64,000 nucleotides of DNA from positions 1-64,000 of the forward strand of contig NZ_JANFLU010000015.1 in the NCBI RefSeq assembly GCF_024385525.1, read 5' to 3'. A program made the position numbers and the translations under genes. The notes under the pieces were generated by a model. It did not search any database. It worked only from the letters and a program-made list of their open reading frames with translations, and was not told the DNA's origin. The DNA is from Arthrobacter sp. zg-Y238 (GTDB lineage: Bacteria; Actinomycetota; Actinomycetes; Actinomycetales; Micrococcaceae). This document shows positions 19,506 to 27,695 of the stretch, piece after piece. Each line of letters opens with the position of its first letter. Positions within the stretch are counted from its first letter, which is position 1.

Positions 19506-20651
19506 ATGCGGGTTGCCCGAATCGAAACCTTCATGGTCCCGCCGCGCTGGCTGTTTGTCCGGGTGGAAACCGACTCCGGACTGGCAGGGTGGGGAGAAGC
19601 CACCTGCGAGGGGCGTTCCGAAACGGTCCGGACTGCGGTGGACCAGCTCTCGGAGCTGCTCCTGGGGCGGGATCCGCTGCGGATCGAGGATAACTGGCAG
19701 CTGCTCACCAAGGGTTCCTTCTACCGGGGCGGGCCCATCCTGGCCAGCGCCGTGTCCGGTCTGGACCAGGCGCTGTGGGACATCGCCGGCAAACATTTCG
19801 ACACACCCGTGCACCAGTTGCTGGGCGGGCATGTCCGGGAACGGATCCGGATGTACGGCTGGGTGGGGGGCGACGATCCCGGGGAGATTGCGGACGCAGT
19901 CAGTGCACAGGTGGAGGCAGGCCTCACCGCGGTGAAAATGAACGCCAGTGGCAGGATGGGACCGATTGCCACCACCGCGGAACTGGACGCCGTCGTCGGG
20001 CGGGTTGCGGCGGCCCGCGAGGTGCTCGGCGGCAGCCGGGATGTGGCAGTGGATTTCCATGGACGCTTTTCCGCCGCCAACGTCCGCCGGGTTGCGCCGC
20101 TTTTGGAACCGTACCGTCCGTTCTTCCTGGAGGAACCGGTGCTGCCTGAGAACCCGCATCTTCTCCGCTCCGTCACCTCCGCCACCAGCATTCCCATCGC
20201 CACGGGGGAGCGGCTGTACAGCAGGCAGGAGTTCCTGCCCGTTCTCCAGGCGGGGATTGCCGTGGCGCAGCCGGACCTGTCCCACGCCGGCGGCATCTCG
20301 GAGGTGCGCCGGATCGCCTCCCTTGCCGAGGTCTACGATGTGCAGCTCGCGCCGCACTGTCCGCTGGGCCCGCTGGCATTGGCTGCATGCCTGCAGGTGG
20401 GGTTCGCGACACCGAACTTCCTGATCCAGGAACAGAGCATCGGCATCCACTACAACCAGGGCGCCGAGGTCCTGGACTATGTTGTTGACAAGACACCGCT
20501 GAAGTTCGTGGACGGCAGCATCGAACGGCTTACCGGTGCCGGCCTGGGTATCGAGGTGGATGAACAGGCCGTGCGGTCGGCAGATAAGCACGGCCATGCA
20601 TGGCGCGGACCGCTCTGGCGGCACGATGATGGGTCCTTCGCAGAATGGTAG
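19506..20651 (+). CDS. dgoD: D-galactonate dehydratase-like enolase-superfamily enzyme
   Basis: 381 residues, essentially the length of E. coli DgoD (382). Metal ligands D183, E209 and E235 occur in VAVDFHGRF, FFLEEPVLPEN and ATGERLYSR; the catalytic bases H185 and H284 (LAPHCPLGP) are those of galactonate dehydratase rather than mandelate racemase. QPDLSHAGGISEVRRIA is also typical. It would dehydrate an aldonate to the 2-keto-3-deoxy acid. ATG at 19506 fits the family N-terminus. Other acid-sugar specificities in the family (for example gluconate or arabinonate) cannot be excluded, so the symbol is tentative. Confidence 0.85.
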   Translation: MRVARIETFMVPPRWLFVRVETDSGLAGWGEATCEGRSETVRTAVDQLSELLLGRDPLRIEDNWQLLTKGSFYRGGPILASAVSGLDQALWDIAGKHFDTPVHQLLGGHVRERIRMYGWVGGDDPGEIADAVSAQVEAGLTAVKMNASGRMGPIATTAELDAVVGRVAAAREVLGGSRDVAVDFHGRFSAANVRRVAPLLEPYRPFFLEEPVLPENPHLLRSVTSATSIPIATGERLYSRQEFLPVLQAGIAVAQPDLSHAGGISEVRRIASLAEVYDVQLAPHCPLGPLALAACLQVGFATPNFLIQEQSIGIHYNQGAEVLDYVVDKTPLKFVDGSIERLTGAGLGIEVDEQAVRSADKHGHAWRGPLWRHDDGSFAEW

Positions 20652-21301
20652 GCGGCGACATGGCAGCTTTCATGACGGAACTGACCCGCAGCAGGCTCGT
20701 GGCGATTATCCGCGGGACGGACCGTGACGCAGCCGCGGCCGCTGCACTGGTTCTTTTCGAAGAAGGGATCAGCTGCGTAGAGATTGCCTTGACCACTCCG
20801 GGCGCGCTTGAGGCAATCGAAAAGATCCGGCGGCAACTCCCGGATGGCGCCTGGGTGGGCGCGGGAACGGTGCTCACGGCGGCGGACGCCATGGACGCTG
20901 CGGCGGCGGGCGCACAGTTCGTGGTGACCCCCGGCGTGACTGAGTCGATCCCGGCGGCCGCGGGCCTGGGACTGCCCGTCCTCGCCGGGGCATTCACCGC
21001 TACCGAAGCCATGGACGCCATGTCGCGGGGAGCCAGCGCGGTCAAGCTGTTTCCGGCCTCGGCAGCCGGTCCCGGGTATTTGTCGGCGCTTCGGGGACCG
21101 TTGCCGAGCATTCCCTTTATCGCCGTCGGCGGGGTTGGATTGGCGGATGCACCCGGCTTTTTCCGCGCCGGTGCGGTGGCCTTGGGCCTTGGCAGTCCGT
21201 TGGTGGGCGACGCCGCGACGCCGGCAGGGAACCTGGCCAGCCTTCGGACACGGGCACGGCAGTTTATTCAAGTGGTCGTTGACGAGGCCGCTGCCCGCTG
21301 A
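20645..21301 (+). CDS. KDPG/KDPGal-type aldolase
   Basis: 218 residues from the first ATG, which overlaps the dehydratase stop by 7 nt; ATG at 20660 is an equally possible start. (beta/alpha)8 class I aldolase with the Schiff-base lysine K134 in ASAVKLFPAS, the catalytic glutamate E46 in SCVEIALTTP, R23 (IIRGT) and VGAGTVL. It would split 2-keto-3-deoxy-6-phosphogluconate or -galactonate to pyruvate and glyceraldehyde-3-phosphate. The usual PG motif before the TPSE-like segment reads LAGAFTATE here. The sugar-acid kinase expected between dehydratase and aldolase is not in the operon. Confidence 0.85.
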   Translation: MVGGDMAAFMTELTRSRLVAIIRGTDRDAAAAAALVLFEEGISCVEIALTTPGALEAIEKIRRQLPDGAWVGAGTVLTAADAMDAAAAGAQFVVTPGVTESIPAAAGLGLPVLAGAFTATEAMDAMSRGASAVKLFPASAAGPGYLSALRGPLPSIPFIAVGGVGLADAPGFFRAGAVALGLGSPLVGDAATPAGNLASLRTRARQFIQVVVDEAAAR

Positions 21302-21418
21302 CCTCCCGGCGCCTTAGCCGACACTGCAAGGGAGGGGGCGGTGGCACCGGTAGGCATTGTGTCTGCCGGGGCCCTATAGTTTGTGGCCCGCTGCACACCC
21401 GGCGGGTACGCTGGCGCA

Positions 21419-22318
21419 ATGGCCAACCTTCCCGCTGCCGAAATCTCTGCCGACGCCGCTCTGGTGAGCCAGCTGGTGCGGGAGCAGCACCCGCACCTGG
21501 GCGGGCAGGACCTGGAGCAGGTTGCCAGCGGATGGGACAACTACATTTACCGGCTGGGCACGGAGTACGCCATCCGGCTGCCCCGCCGGAAGTCTGCGGC
21601 CGGACTGACGGCCAACGAACAGCGCTGGCTCCCGCAGCTCACCGCCGACGTGCCCGTACCGACCTCCGCCCCGCTGTTCTGCGGGGCGCCGTGTGAGCTC
21701 TACCCGTGGCCGTGGAGCATCACGGCCTGGTTTGACGGCCAGGATGTGTCCTTGTCGCCGCGGGACCGCAACGTTGCCCTCGCCGAACCGCTGGCATGCT
21801 TCCTTAACGCCTTCCACCGGCCGGCACCGCCGGATTTTCCCCGTAATCCGTTCCGGGGCGGACCGTTGTCCGGGCGGGATGAAGCCGTACAGGGCAGGCT
21901 GAACAGCGGCATGGTGCCCCACGCCGCCCGGGTGCAGGAACTCTGGGACGAGGCCCAGGACATCCCGGCCTGGACCGGACCCCCGCTGTGGCTGCACGGA
22001 GACCTGCACCCCGCGAATCTCGTCGCCAAGGACAACACCCTGCAGGCGGTCATCGATTTCGGCGACCTCACCGCGGGCGATCCGGCCACGGACCTGGCAG
22101 CAGCCTGGCTGGTATTCGACGCCGAAGGGCGGGACATCTTCCGCCGCAGCCTGGGCAGCCAGTACGACGGCGACCCGCACGTTTGGGAACGGGCCCGCGG
22201 CTGGGCGATCTGCATGGCAACCATTCTGCTGGCGAACTCCGATGATGCTCCGGGACTGTACCTGGTGGGCTCGGAAACCCTGATGGAGATCCTCACCGGC
22301 GACCGGGAGAGGTTCTAG
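21419..22318 (+). CDS. aminoglycoside phosphotransferase (APH) family kinase
   Basis: 299 residues. Catalytic loop WLHGDLHPANL (H193, D195, N200) and metal-binding AVIDFGDLTAGDPATDL (about 212-228) define an APH/ChoK-fold kinase; the N-lobe has YAIRLPRRK. The TAGDPATDLA signature is common in the antibiotic/macrolide-kinase-like branch, but also in metabolic kinases. ATG at 21419 is chosen because TACGCT lies exactly 6 nt upstream, indicating leaderless transcription. First gene of a three-gene unit. Confidence 0.85.
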   Translation: MANLPAAEISADAALVSQLVREQHPHLGGQDLEQVASGWDNYIYRLGTEYAIRLPRRKSAAGLTANEQRWLPQLTADVPVPTSAPLFCGAPCELYPWPWSITAWFDGQDVSLSPRDRNVALAEPLACFLNAFHRPAPPDFPRNPFRGGPLSGRDEAVQGRLNSGMVPHAARVQELWDEAQDIPAWTGPPLWLHGDLHPANLVAKDNTLQAVIDFGDLTAGDPATDLAAAWLVFDAEGRDIFRRSLGSQYDGDPHVWERARGWAICMATILLANSDDAPGLYLVGSETLMEILTGDRERF

Positions 22319-22322
22319 CCCG

Positions 22323-23114
22323 GTGGCGGTCGGCAGCTGGAAGCATTCTGTCCGGATCTCCACTGAAGGCGACGGGCACGTGCAGGAGGACACCTGCGGC
22401 TATGCGGGCTCCACAGCCTGGGTAATCGACGGCGCCAGCTCCCTCTTGCCTCAGCTCGGGCTGCCTGGCCCCTCGGACCCGGCCTGGTATGCCCGGAATC
22501 TTGACTTGTTGCTGACTGATGCCGCAGTGGCGGCCGGTGTTGCACCCGCCCCGCAGGTGCTGGCCGACGCCCTGACCCGGATGGACCAGCTGGCCCGCAC
22601 CCTGGCCGGCGAGGAGCGGATCCGCTTCCCGTCTGCGGCCCTGTGCCTGGCGGCGCTGACCGGGGACGGCGTGGAGATCCTCGCACTGGCGGACTGCCAC
22701 GCGGTGGTTGAACTGGCGGACGGCTCGCTGGTCCATGTCACCCACGAACCGGCCGACATCCGGATCGGCACCGAACATTCGGCGGACCCGGTGCGGGAAC
22801 GCGAGCTGCGGGTGCTGGACCGCGAACTGCGCAATACCCCGGGCCGGCTGTGGGTGGCCCGGCGGGAAGCAGAAGCCGCATACCAGGCACGCACCGTCCG
22901 GCTTGGCCCGGCACGGAGGGTTGTGCTTGCCTCCGACGGCGCCTGGCGGGCGGTGGAACTGGGAATCGTCGACGGGCCCGGCGGGTTCCTTGCGGCGGCA
23001 GGCTCCGCGGTCGCCGCCCAGGAGCTGCTCCTGGCGCTGCGCACTCTGCAGGCGGAGCTGGGCGAAAACGCCGACGACGCCACCCTTCTCACATTGGAAA
23101 GGATTTCCCCATGA
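22323..23114 (+). CDS. PP2C-like phosphatase-fold protein
   Basis: 263 residues, GTG start 4 nt after the preceding stop. PP2C hallmarks are present in reduced form: QED (21-23), AWVIDGASS (32-40), the strand VVLASDGAWR (about 200-209) and a final DDATLLTL (about 252-259), which supply the metal-binding aspartates. The central part is shorter than in classical Ser/Thr phosphatases and the canonical DGHGG motif is absent, so it may dephosphorylate a small molecule or regulator rather than act as a general protein phosphatase. Coupled by ATGA overlap to the oxidoreductase. Confidence 0.75.
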   Translation: MAVGSWKHSVRISTEGDGHVQEDTCGYAGSTAWVIDGASSLLPQLGLPGPSDPAWYARNLDLLLTDAAVAAGVAPAPQVLADALTRMDQLARTLAGEERIRFPSAALCLAALTGDGVEILALADCHAVVELADGSLVHVTHEPADIRIGTEHSADPVRERELRVLDRELRNTPGRLWVARREAEAAYQARTVRLGPARRVVLASDGAWRAVELGIVDGPGGFLAAAGSAVAAQELLLALRTLQAELGENADDATLLTLERISP

Positions 23115-24241
23115 CCGCTGACATTTCCTGCGACATCCTGGTGATCGGCGGCGGCATCGCCGGTCTCTCGCTGGCCGCCGAGGTCGCGTCCCGGATGGCC
23201 GCGGCCCCGCAGACCCGGGGGAGCGGAGGCGGGGTTGTCCTGGTGGAAGCTGAACCGGCCTTGGGCTACCACACATCCTCCCGCTCCGCCCGGCAGCTGA
23301 TCCCCAGTTACGGGCCGCCGGTGATCCAGGACCTGACCCTGCGGACCCTGGCCTTGATTCGGGCGGCGGAGGCGGACCTGCCGGAACCCGTCCTGGCGCC
23401 TCGGAGCTTCCTGCTGATCGGAGACGACGAGTCGGTGCGGGACCGGGCGAGTGCCCATATGCATCCGGTAATGCCGGCTGAAGCCCTGGGGCTGGCTCCG
23501 GAGCTGCGGCCGGAGGCTTTCAGCGCTGCCGGGCTCGACAACACATCAGTGGCCTGCAATACCGATGCACTGCTGGACTACCACCGGGAGCGGTTGACCG
23601 CGGCGGGCGGCCGCATCGTCACGGGCCGGCGAGTACAGGCAGCAGTGCGCGTAGGGGACCCGGGCGCACAGCGCTGGGAAGCCGCGGCTGACGGACTGCG
23701 GTTTGAGGCTCCGGTGGTGGTCAATGCGGCCGGTGCCTGGGCGGATATCGTCGCGGAAACCTTCGGGGCCCGTCCCCAGGGGCTCACGCCTTACCGCCGC
23801 ACCGCCGCCGTCGTCGACGTTGAACGGCCGCTGGATGCCGGGGCGCCCATGGTGGCGGACGCAGGCGACCGGTTCTACTACCGGCCCGAAGGCAGGCAGG
23901 TACTTATATCGCCGTCGGAACGCGAACCAAGCGTGGCGGAGGACTCCCGGCCCCGCGACACAGATGTGCAGGCATTGGTGGAACTGGTCAACAGTGTCAC
24001 GACCATGGGAATCACCGGCGTTGCCCGCGCCTGGACCGGCCTGCGTACGGAGACACCGGACGGGTTGCCCGCGGTGGGCTGGGATCCGGCCGTTCCGGGG
24101 TTTTTCTGGCTGGCCGGGCAGGGCGGATACGGGTTCCAGACCTCATCCGCCGTTGCCGAGCTGGCCGCGGGAATCCTGCTTGCTGAGGACGTCGAAAACG
24201 GTGCCCGGAAAGCCCTCAGCCCCGCCCGCGACCGAGTGTGA
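23111..24241 (+). CDS. FAD-dependent oxidoreductase, glycine/D-amino acid oxidase (DadA) family
   Basis: 376 residues. The dinucleotide-binding motif ILVIGGGIAGLSLA lies at 9-22; VVNAAGAWADIVAETFG and the C-terminal WTGLRTETPDGLPAVGWD and GQGGYGFQTSSAVAEL complete the DAO fold. It would oxidise a secondary or D-amine with FAD as cofactor. Genes upstream encode a kinase-like and a phosphatase-like protein in the same transcript, an unusual set whose substrate is not evident. ATG overlaps the previous stop. Confidence 0.85.
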   Translation: MTADISCDILVIGGGIAGLSLAAEVASRMAAAPQTRGSGGGVVLVEAEPALGYHTSSRSARQLIPSYGPPVIQDLTLRTLALIRAAEADLPEPVLAPRSFLLIGDDESVRDRASAHMHPVMPAEALGLAPELRPEAFSAAGLDNTSVACNTDALLDYHRERLTAAGGRIVTGRRVQAAVRVGDPGAQRWEAAADGLRFEAPVVVNAAGAWADIVAETFGARPQGLTPYRRTAAVVDVERPLDAGAPMVADAGDRFYYRPEGRQVLISPSEREPSVAEDSRPRDTDVQALVELVNSVTTMGITGVARAWTGLRTETPDGLPAVGWDPAVPGFFWLAGQGGYGFQTSSAVAELAAGILLAEDVENGARKALSPARDRV

Positions 24242-24391
24242 CCAAAGTCTCACCAATCGGCGCGTAACGAATCAGCCAAGGTGTGCGCGTATGGTCATTA
24301 GGTTCCCGAGACATGCCTAGAGTTGTAGTAACAAGTGCATCCCCTAAAACCCGAATAGATTAATAATTCGGTGCCCGAAAGGTCAGTCTCA

Positions 24392-25339
24392 GTGCCAGAT
24401 TTCTTGCCGCCAAAATTTGTTGGCGTGCAGCAGCGTCCGCTTTACATCCGGGTTCGTTCAATCCTGGAAATTCTGAGTACGCTGTGGCTGATTTCTGCCG
24501 TTATCGGCGTTGGTTTCTTTTCCGGCGGGACCACATCGCTCGCCTTTTCCCTGATTCTTCTGTACAGCACGGGCGCGGCTCTGCTGGTTGTCATCTCGGC
24601 CCTTTACCGCGTCCTGTCCCGGGCCGCACGTCAGCGGGTTGAAGCCGTCCCCGATGACAGCGCTGCCGCAGTGTTCGTGGACACCACCCGGTCAGCGACC
24701 GAAGAAATCATGGCCGCCCTCCGCCCGGCCGCACCCTACGGCACCCCTGGGGCATCCGTGCGGATGCCCTCGACGGTGGATGCCCTGGATGTGGCTGCCG
24801 CACTGACAGCACGCACGGCTGCATTGACCTCTGCCGCCGCCGCCGAGAAGTCTGCCGCTGCCGCCGCTGCGATGGTTGCTCCCGGGAAGTCGAGTAGTGC
24901 GGCCAAGTCCGTCATGAACAAGTCCGTCGTGAACAAGTCAGCCAGCAAGAAGAAGGCTGCTCCGAAGCAGCCGGCCCAGCCCACGAAGGCCCAGGCTGCG
25001 AAGACCCGTCCCGCCAACAACAACGGTTCGCGCGGCACCGGTAACCAGGCCTCCACCGCTCCGAAAAAGAGCACCGGCGGTAAGAAGCCTGGTTCGGCCG
25101 GGAAAGGTGCAGGCGGAGATAAGGCCTCGAACAGCGGGTCTGCCGGAACCAAAAAGCCTGAACGAGCTACGGCTCCGGAAGTGAAAGCCGCCCCCTTCGA
25201 GACCGGCATGAGCATGCCGGGTATCCGCACGGCTCAGCAGGACATTCTTCCCCGCCAGACCGGTGCACCGTCCTGCGGTCTCGCCGCCGGCCCAACCCGT
25301 CTCGGCGGTCCAGGACCGCGTCAGCTCGTCGCCGCCTGA
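24392..25339 (+). CDS. lysine/alanine-rich membrane protein of unknown function
   Basis: 315 residues from GTG at 24392, chosen because AAAGG lies about 9 nt upstream; GTG at 24371 is the alternative. Two adjacent membrane helices near the N-terminus (about 24-43 and 49-74) are followed by a long cytosolic tail: an Ala-rich stretch (EKSAAAAAAMVAPGKSS) and then a Lys/Pro/Ala-rich region with KKKAAPKQPAQPTKAQ resembling the low-complexity tails of histone H1-like and HupB proteins. No domain is recognised. The basic tail might contact DNA, RNA or anionic lipids (inference only). Confidence 0.7.
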   Translation: MPDFLPPKFVGVQQRPLYIRVRSILEILSTLWLISAVIGVGFFSGGTTSLAFSLILLYSTGAALLVVISALYRVLSRAARQRVEAVPDDSAAAVFVDTTRSATEEIMAALRPAAPYGTPGASVRMPSTVDALDVAAALTARTAALTSAAAAEKSAAAAAAMVAPGKSSSAAKSVMNKSVVNKSASKKKAAPKQPAQPTKAQAAKTRPANNNGSRGTGNQASTAPKKSTGGKKPGSAGKGAGGDKASNSGSAGTKKPERATAPEVKAAPFETGMSMPGIRTAQQDILPRQTGAPSCGLAAGPTRLGGPGPRQLVAA

Positions 25340-25468
25340 CGTTCCGCCGGGCCAGATACTCAGGTAGTTGTCAGGTTGTCTTCAGCAGCTACCCAGATGG
25401 GCCGTTTATCGTCATTAGTACCTCATAAGGGTGCGAGTGATGAATGGACCGAGTAGTGACCGGTCCGG

Positions 25469-25530
25469 ACGCCGGCAGACTAGGGTTGTTTCCCCCAACC
25501 AGCCCCACGTCTGCCGGCGTTTTTCCTTTT
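25469..25530 (+). terminator. strong nested-stem intrinsic terminator
   Basis: ACGCCGGCAGAC (25469-25480) pairs perfectly with GTCTGCCGGCGT (25509-25520), followed by TTTTTCCTTTT. Inside the loop GGTTG and CAACC (25484-25488, 25496-25500) form a second stem with a T3C-rich loop. It ends transcription from the lysine-rich gene or from a small RNA in this 240-bp gap. Confidence 0.85.
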
Positions 25531-25579
25531 AACCCGCAGGTCCGGCAGCACCCCGGCAGGCAGTGCAGCACCCCCGGCG

Positions 25580-25879
25580 CTATTCGGCACTGAAATCGCG
25601 GAATTCCCCGGTGGCGGGAGAAAAGGATTCTTCGACGCCGGCTACTACGCCCGGTGCCTTGGGGCCGCGCAGGAATTCACGAAGCCCGTCCAAGGCCGGT
25701 TCCCTGCCCTCGGCCACCACGTGGACGGATCCGTCCGCCGCATTGGAGACCACGCCCGTCAAGCCCAACTGCACGGCCTGCCGAAGGGTGCGGTATCGGA
25801 AACCGACGCCTTGGACCTCGCCGGTGACCCGTGCCGTCAGACGGCGGGCAGTGCCTTCCGGATTCTCTTGCTCATTCAT
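25580..25879 (-). CDS. acyP: acylphosphatase
   Basis: 99 residues. Hydrolyses carboxyl-phosphate bonds. The active-site loop VQGVGFRYRT holds the phosphate-binding arginine and the asparagine lies in GLTGVVSNAADGSV, both complete. Start: the ATG at 25879 has TACGCT exactly 6 nt upstream, so it is predicted to be leaderless; the upstream GTG is not needed. A 14-bp segment containing this -10 box is duplicated 19 bp further upstream. Confidence 0.92.
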   Translation of the reverse strand: MNEQENPEGTARRLTARVTGEVQGVGFRYRTLRQAVQLGLTGVVSNAADGSVHVVAEGREPALDGLREFLRGPKAPGVVAGVEESFSPATGEFRDFSAE

Positions 25880-25990
25880 GTGCACAGCGTAGCTGCATCG
25901 ACACAGCGTAGCTGCACAGCCTAGCGCCGGGGAGGGCCGGGGGAGGGCCGGGAAAGCACTCCGACGGCGGGAGGTTCTTCGAAGACAAAA

Positions 25991-27571
25991 TCAGTGCAGG
26001 CGGGTTCCCAGTTCGTCCTCCACCGCTGCCAGCAGGGAACCACCCTCGACGAGCACCCTGACAGCCTCGATTTCCGGGGCGAGGTACCGGTCCGGACCGG
26101 GCCCGGGCACAACGGTCCTGATCACGGCCCGCGCCGCCGTCACTGCGGGAGCGCTGCGGGAGGTGGCCGTGCCGCCGTCGCGCATGTCCAGCCCCCGTGC
26201 CGAGGTCAGCAGCTCAATGGACAGTACCCGGGTCAGTCCGTCCAGTGCCCGGCGGAGCTTCAACCCTGCCGCCCAGCCCATGGAGACGTGGTCCTCCTGC
26301 ATGGCGGAGGACGGGATGGAATCCACCGACGCCGGCACCGCCAGGCGCTTGAGCTCCGAGACTATGCCTGCCTGCGTGTACTGGGCGATCATGTGCCCGG
26401 AGTCCACACCGGGGTCGTGGGCGAGGAACGCATTGAGGCCGTGGCTGCGGGCCCGGTCCAGGAACCGGTCGGTGCGCCGCTCGCTCATGGACGCAACGTC
26501 CGCGACGGCGATGGCCAGGAAATCCAGCACATAGGCCACCGGTGCACCGTGGAAGTTGCCGTTGGACTCCAACCGTCCGTCCAGCGTCACTACCGGGTTG
26601 TCGATGGCTGAGGCCCGCTCGGCTGCCGCAACAGCTTCGGCATGCAGCAGCGTGGAGCGGGCGGCCCCGTGGACCTGGGGTGCACAGCGCAGCGAGTAGG
26701 CATCCTGCACCCGGGTAAACCCGCCGGTCTTCTGCTCCTCGATCAAGACGGATCCGGACAGGACCGAGCGGATGTTCGCTGCTGATTCGCTTTGCCCGGG
26801 CTGGGGCCGCAGTGCCTGGAGGTCCGCGGCAAACACGCTGTCGCTGCCGAGCAGGCCTTCCACGCTCATGGCGGCCGCGAGGTCCGCCGTGGCCAGCAAC
26901 CGGTGCAGGTCCGCAATGGCCAGGGTCAGCATGCCCAGCATCCCGTCCGTGCCGTTGATGAGCGCCAGCCCCTCCTTCTCCTGCAGCTCCACCGGTTCCA
27001 GCCCGGCCGCGGCGAGCGCTGCCGAAGCGTGCACCAGCTGCCCGCCGGCGTCGCGCACTTCCCCTTCGCCCATCAGCGCCAGGGCACAGTGGGAGAGCGG
27101 AGCGAGGTCTCCGGAGCAGCCCAGGGAGCCGTACTCGCCCACCACCGGAGTGATGCCCGCGTTGAGCATCCCGGCGTATGCCAGGGCGACGGCGGGACGC
27201 ACTCCCGTCCGGCCGGTGGCCAGCGTAGCCAGGCGGTTGAGCATCAGGGCACGCACCACCTCCCGGTCCACTTCGGACCCCGACGACGCCGCGTGGCTGC
27301 GGATCAGCGAGCGCTGCAGTTGGATCCGCTGCTCCGGCGGGATCTGCTTGACCGCCAGGGCACCGAACCCGGTGGAGACGCCGTAGTGCGGCTTGTCATC
27401 TGCGGCGAGAGCCTCGATGACCCCGCGCGAGGCGGCCATGGCAGCCAGGGCCTCGGGAGCCAGCGTCACCCGCGCACCGTGCCGGGCGACGGCGAGGATA
27501 TCCTCGCCGGAGAGCGGACCAACCCCCAGTTCCACGGCGGCGGTGCCCACGACGTTGTTGCGTAGCTGCAT
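25991..27571 (-). CDS. hutH: histidine ammonia-lyase
   Basis: 526 residues. First step of histidine use: deamination to urocanate. The self-made MIO cofactor forms from residues 152-154 in YGSLGCSGDLAPLSH; the tripeptide is Cys-Ser-Gly rather than the more common Ala-Ser-Gly, a variant I recall from actinobacterial enzymes. Other family landmarks are HYGVSTGFGALA (62-73) and the C-terminal EDHVSMGW. A proper ribosome site (AAGGA) precedes the ATG. It points away from the rest of the hut genes, sharing a control region with the IclR gene. Confidence 0.95.
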   Translation of the reverse strand: MQLRNNVVGTAAVELGVGPLSGEDILAVARHGARVTLAPEALAAMAASRGVIEALAADDKPHYGVSTGFGALAVKQIPPEQRIQLQRSLIRSHAASSGSEVDREVVRALMLNRLATLATGRTGVRPAVALAYAGMLNAGITPVVGEYGSLGCSGDLAPLSHCALALMGEGEVRDAGGQLVHASAALAAAGLEPVELQEKEGLALINGTDGMLGMLTLAIADLHRLLATADLAAAMSVEGLLGSDSVFAADLQALRPQPGQSESAANIRSVLSGSVLIEEQKTGGFTRVQDAYSLRCAPQVHGAARSTLLHAEAVAAAERASAIDNPVVTLDGRLESNGNFHGAPVAYVLDFLAIAVADVASMSERRTDRFLDRARSHGLNAFLAHDPGVDSGHMIAQYTQAGIVSELKRLAVPASVDSIPSSAMQEDHVSMGWAAGLKLRRALDGLTRVLSIELLTSARGLDMRDGGTATSRSAPAVTAARAVIRTVVPGPGPDRYLAPEIEAVRVLVEGGSLLAAVEDELGTRLH

Positions 27572-27661
27572 GCTTGTTCCTTCTGCGCTTGGACGGCCGG
27601 CGGTTGCTATCCATCTTGCCCGTTCAACCCGGCGCAGGGGCGGACCCGGGCGGATTCAGCT

Positions 27662-27675
27662 TCTGGGATCCCAGA
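27662..27675. promoter_or_regulatory. 14-bp perfect palindrome, candidate IclR operator 1
   Basis: TCTGGGATCCCAGA is self-complementary and lies 9 bp upstream of the -10 TAGACT of the IclR gene, between the divergent hutH and regulator genes. An 11/14 match occurs upstream of hutU at 28512-28525. Confidence 0.55.
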
Positions 27676-27695
27676 CACTGGCCTAGACTCTGGGC

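Noticed and set aside
18705-20651. Extended frame upstream of the galactonate-dehydratase-like gene
   Set aside because: The upstream part overlaps the second permease entirely; ATG 19506 gives the family's exact N-terminus and length.
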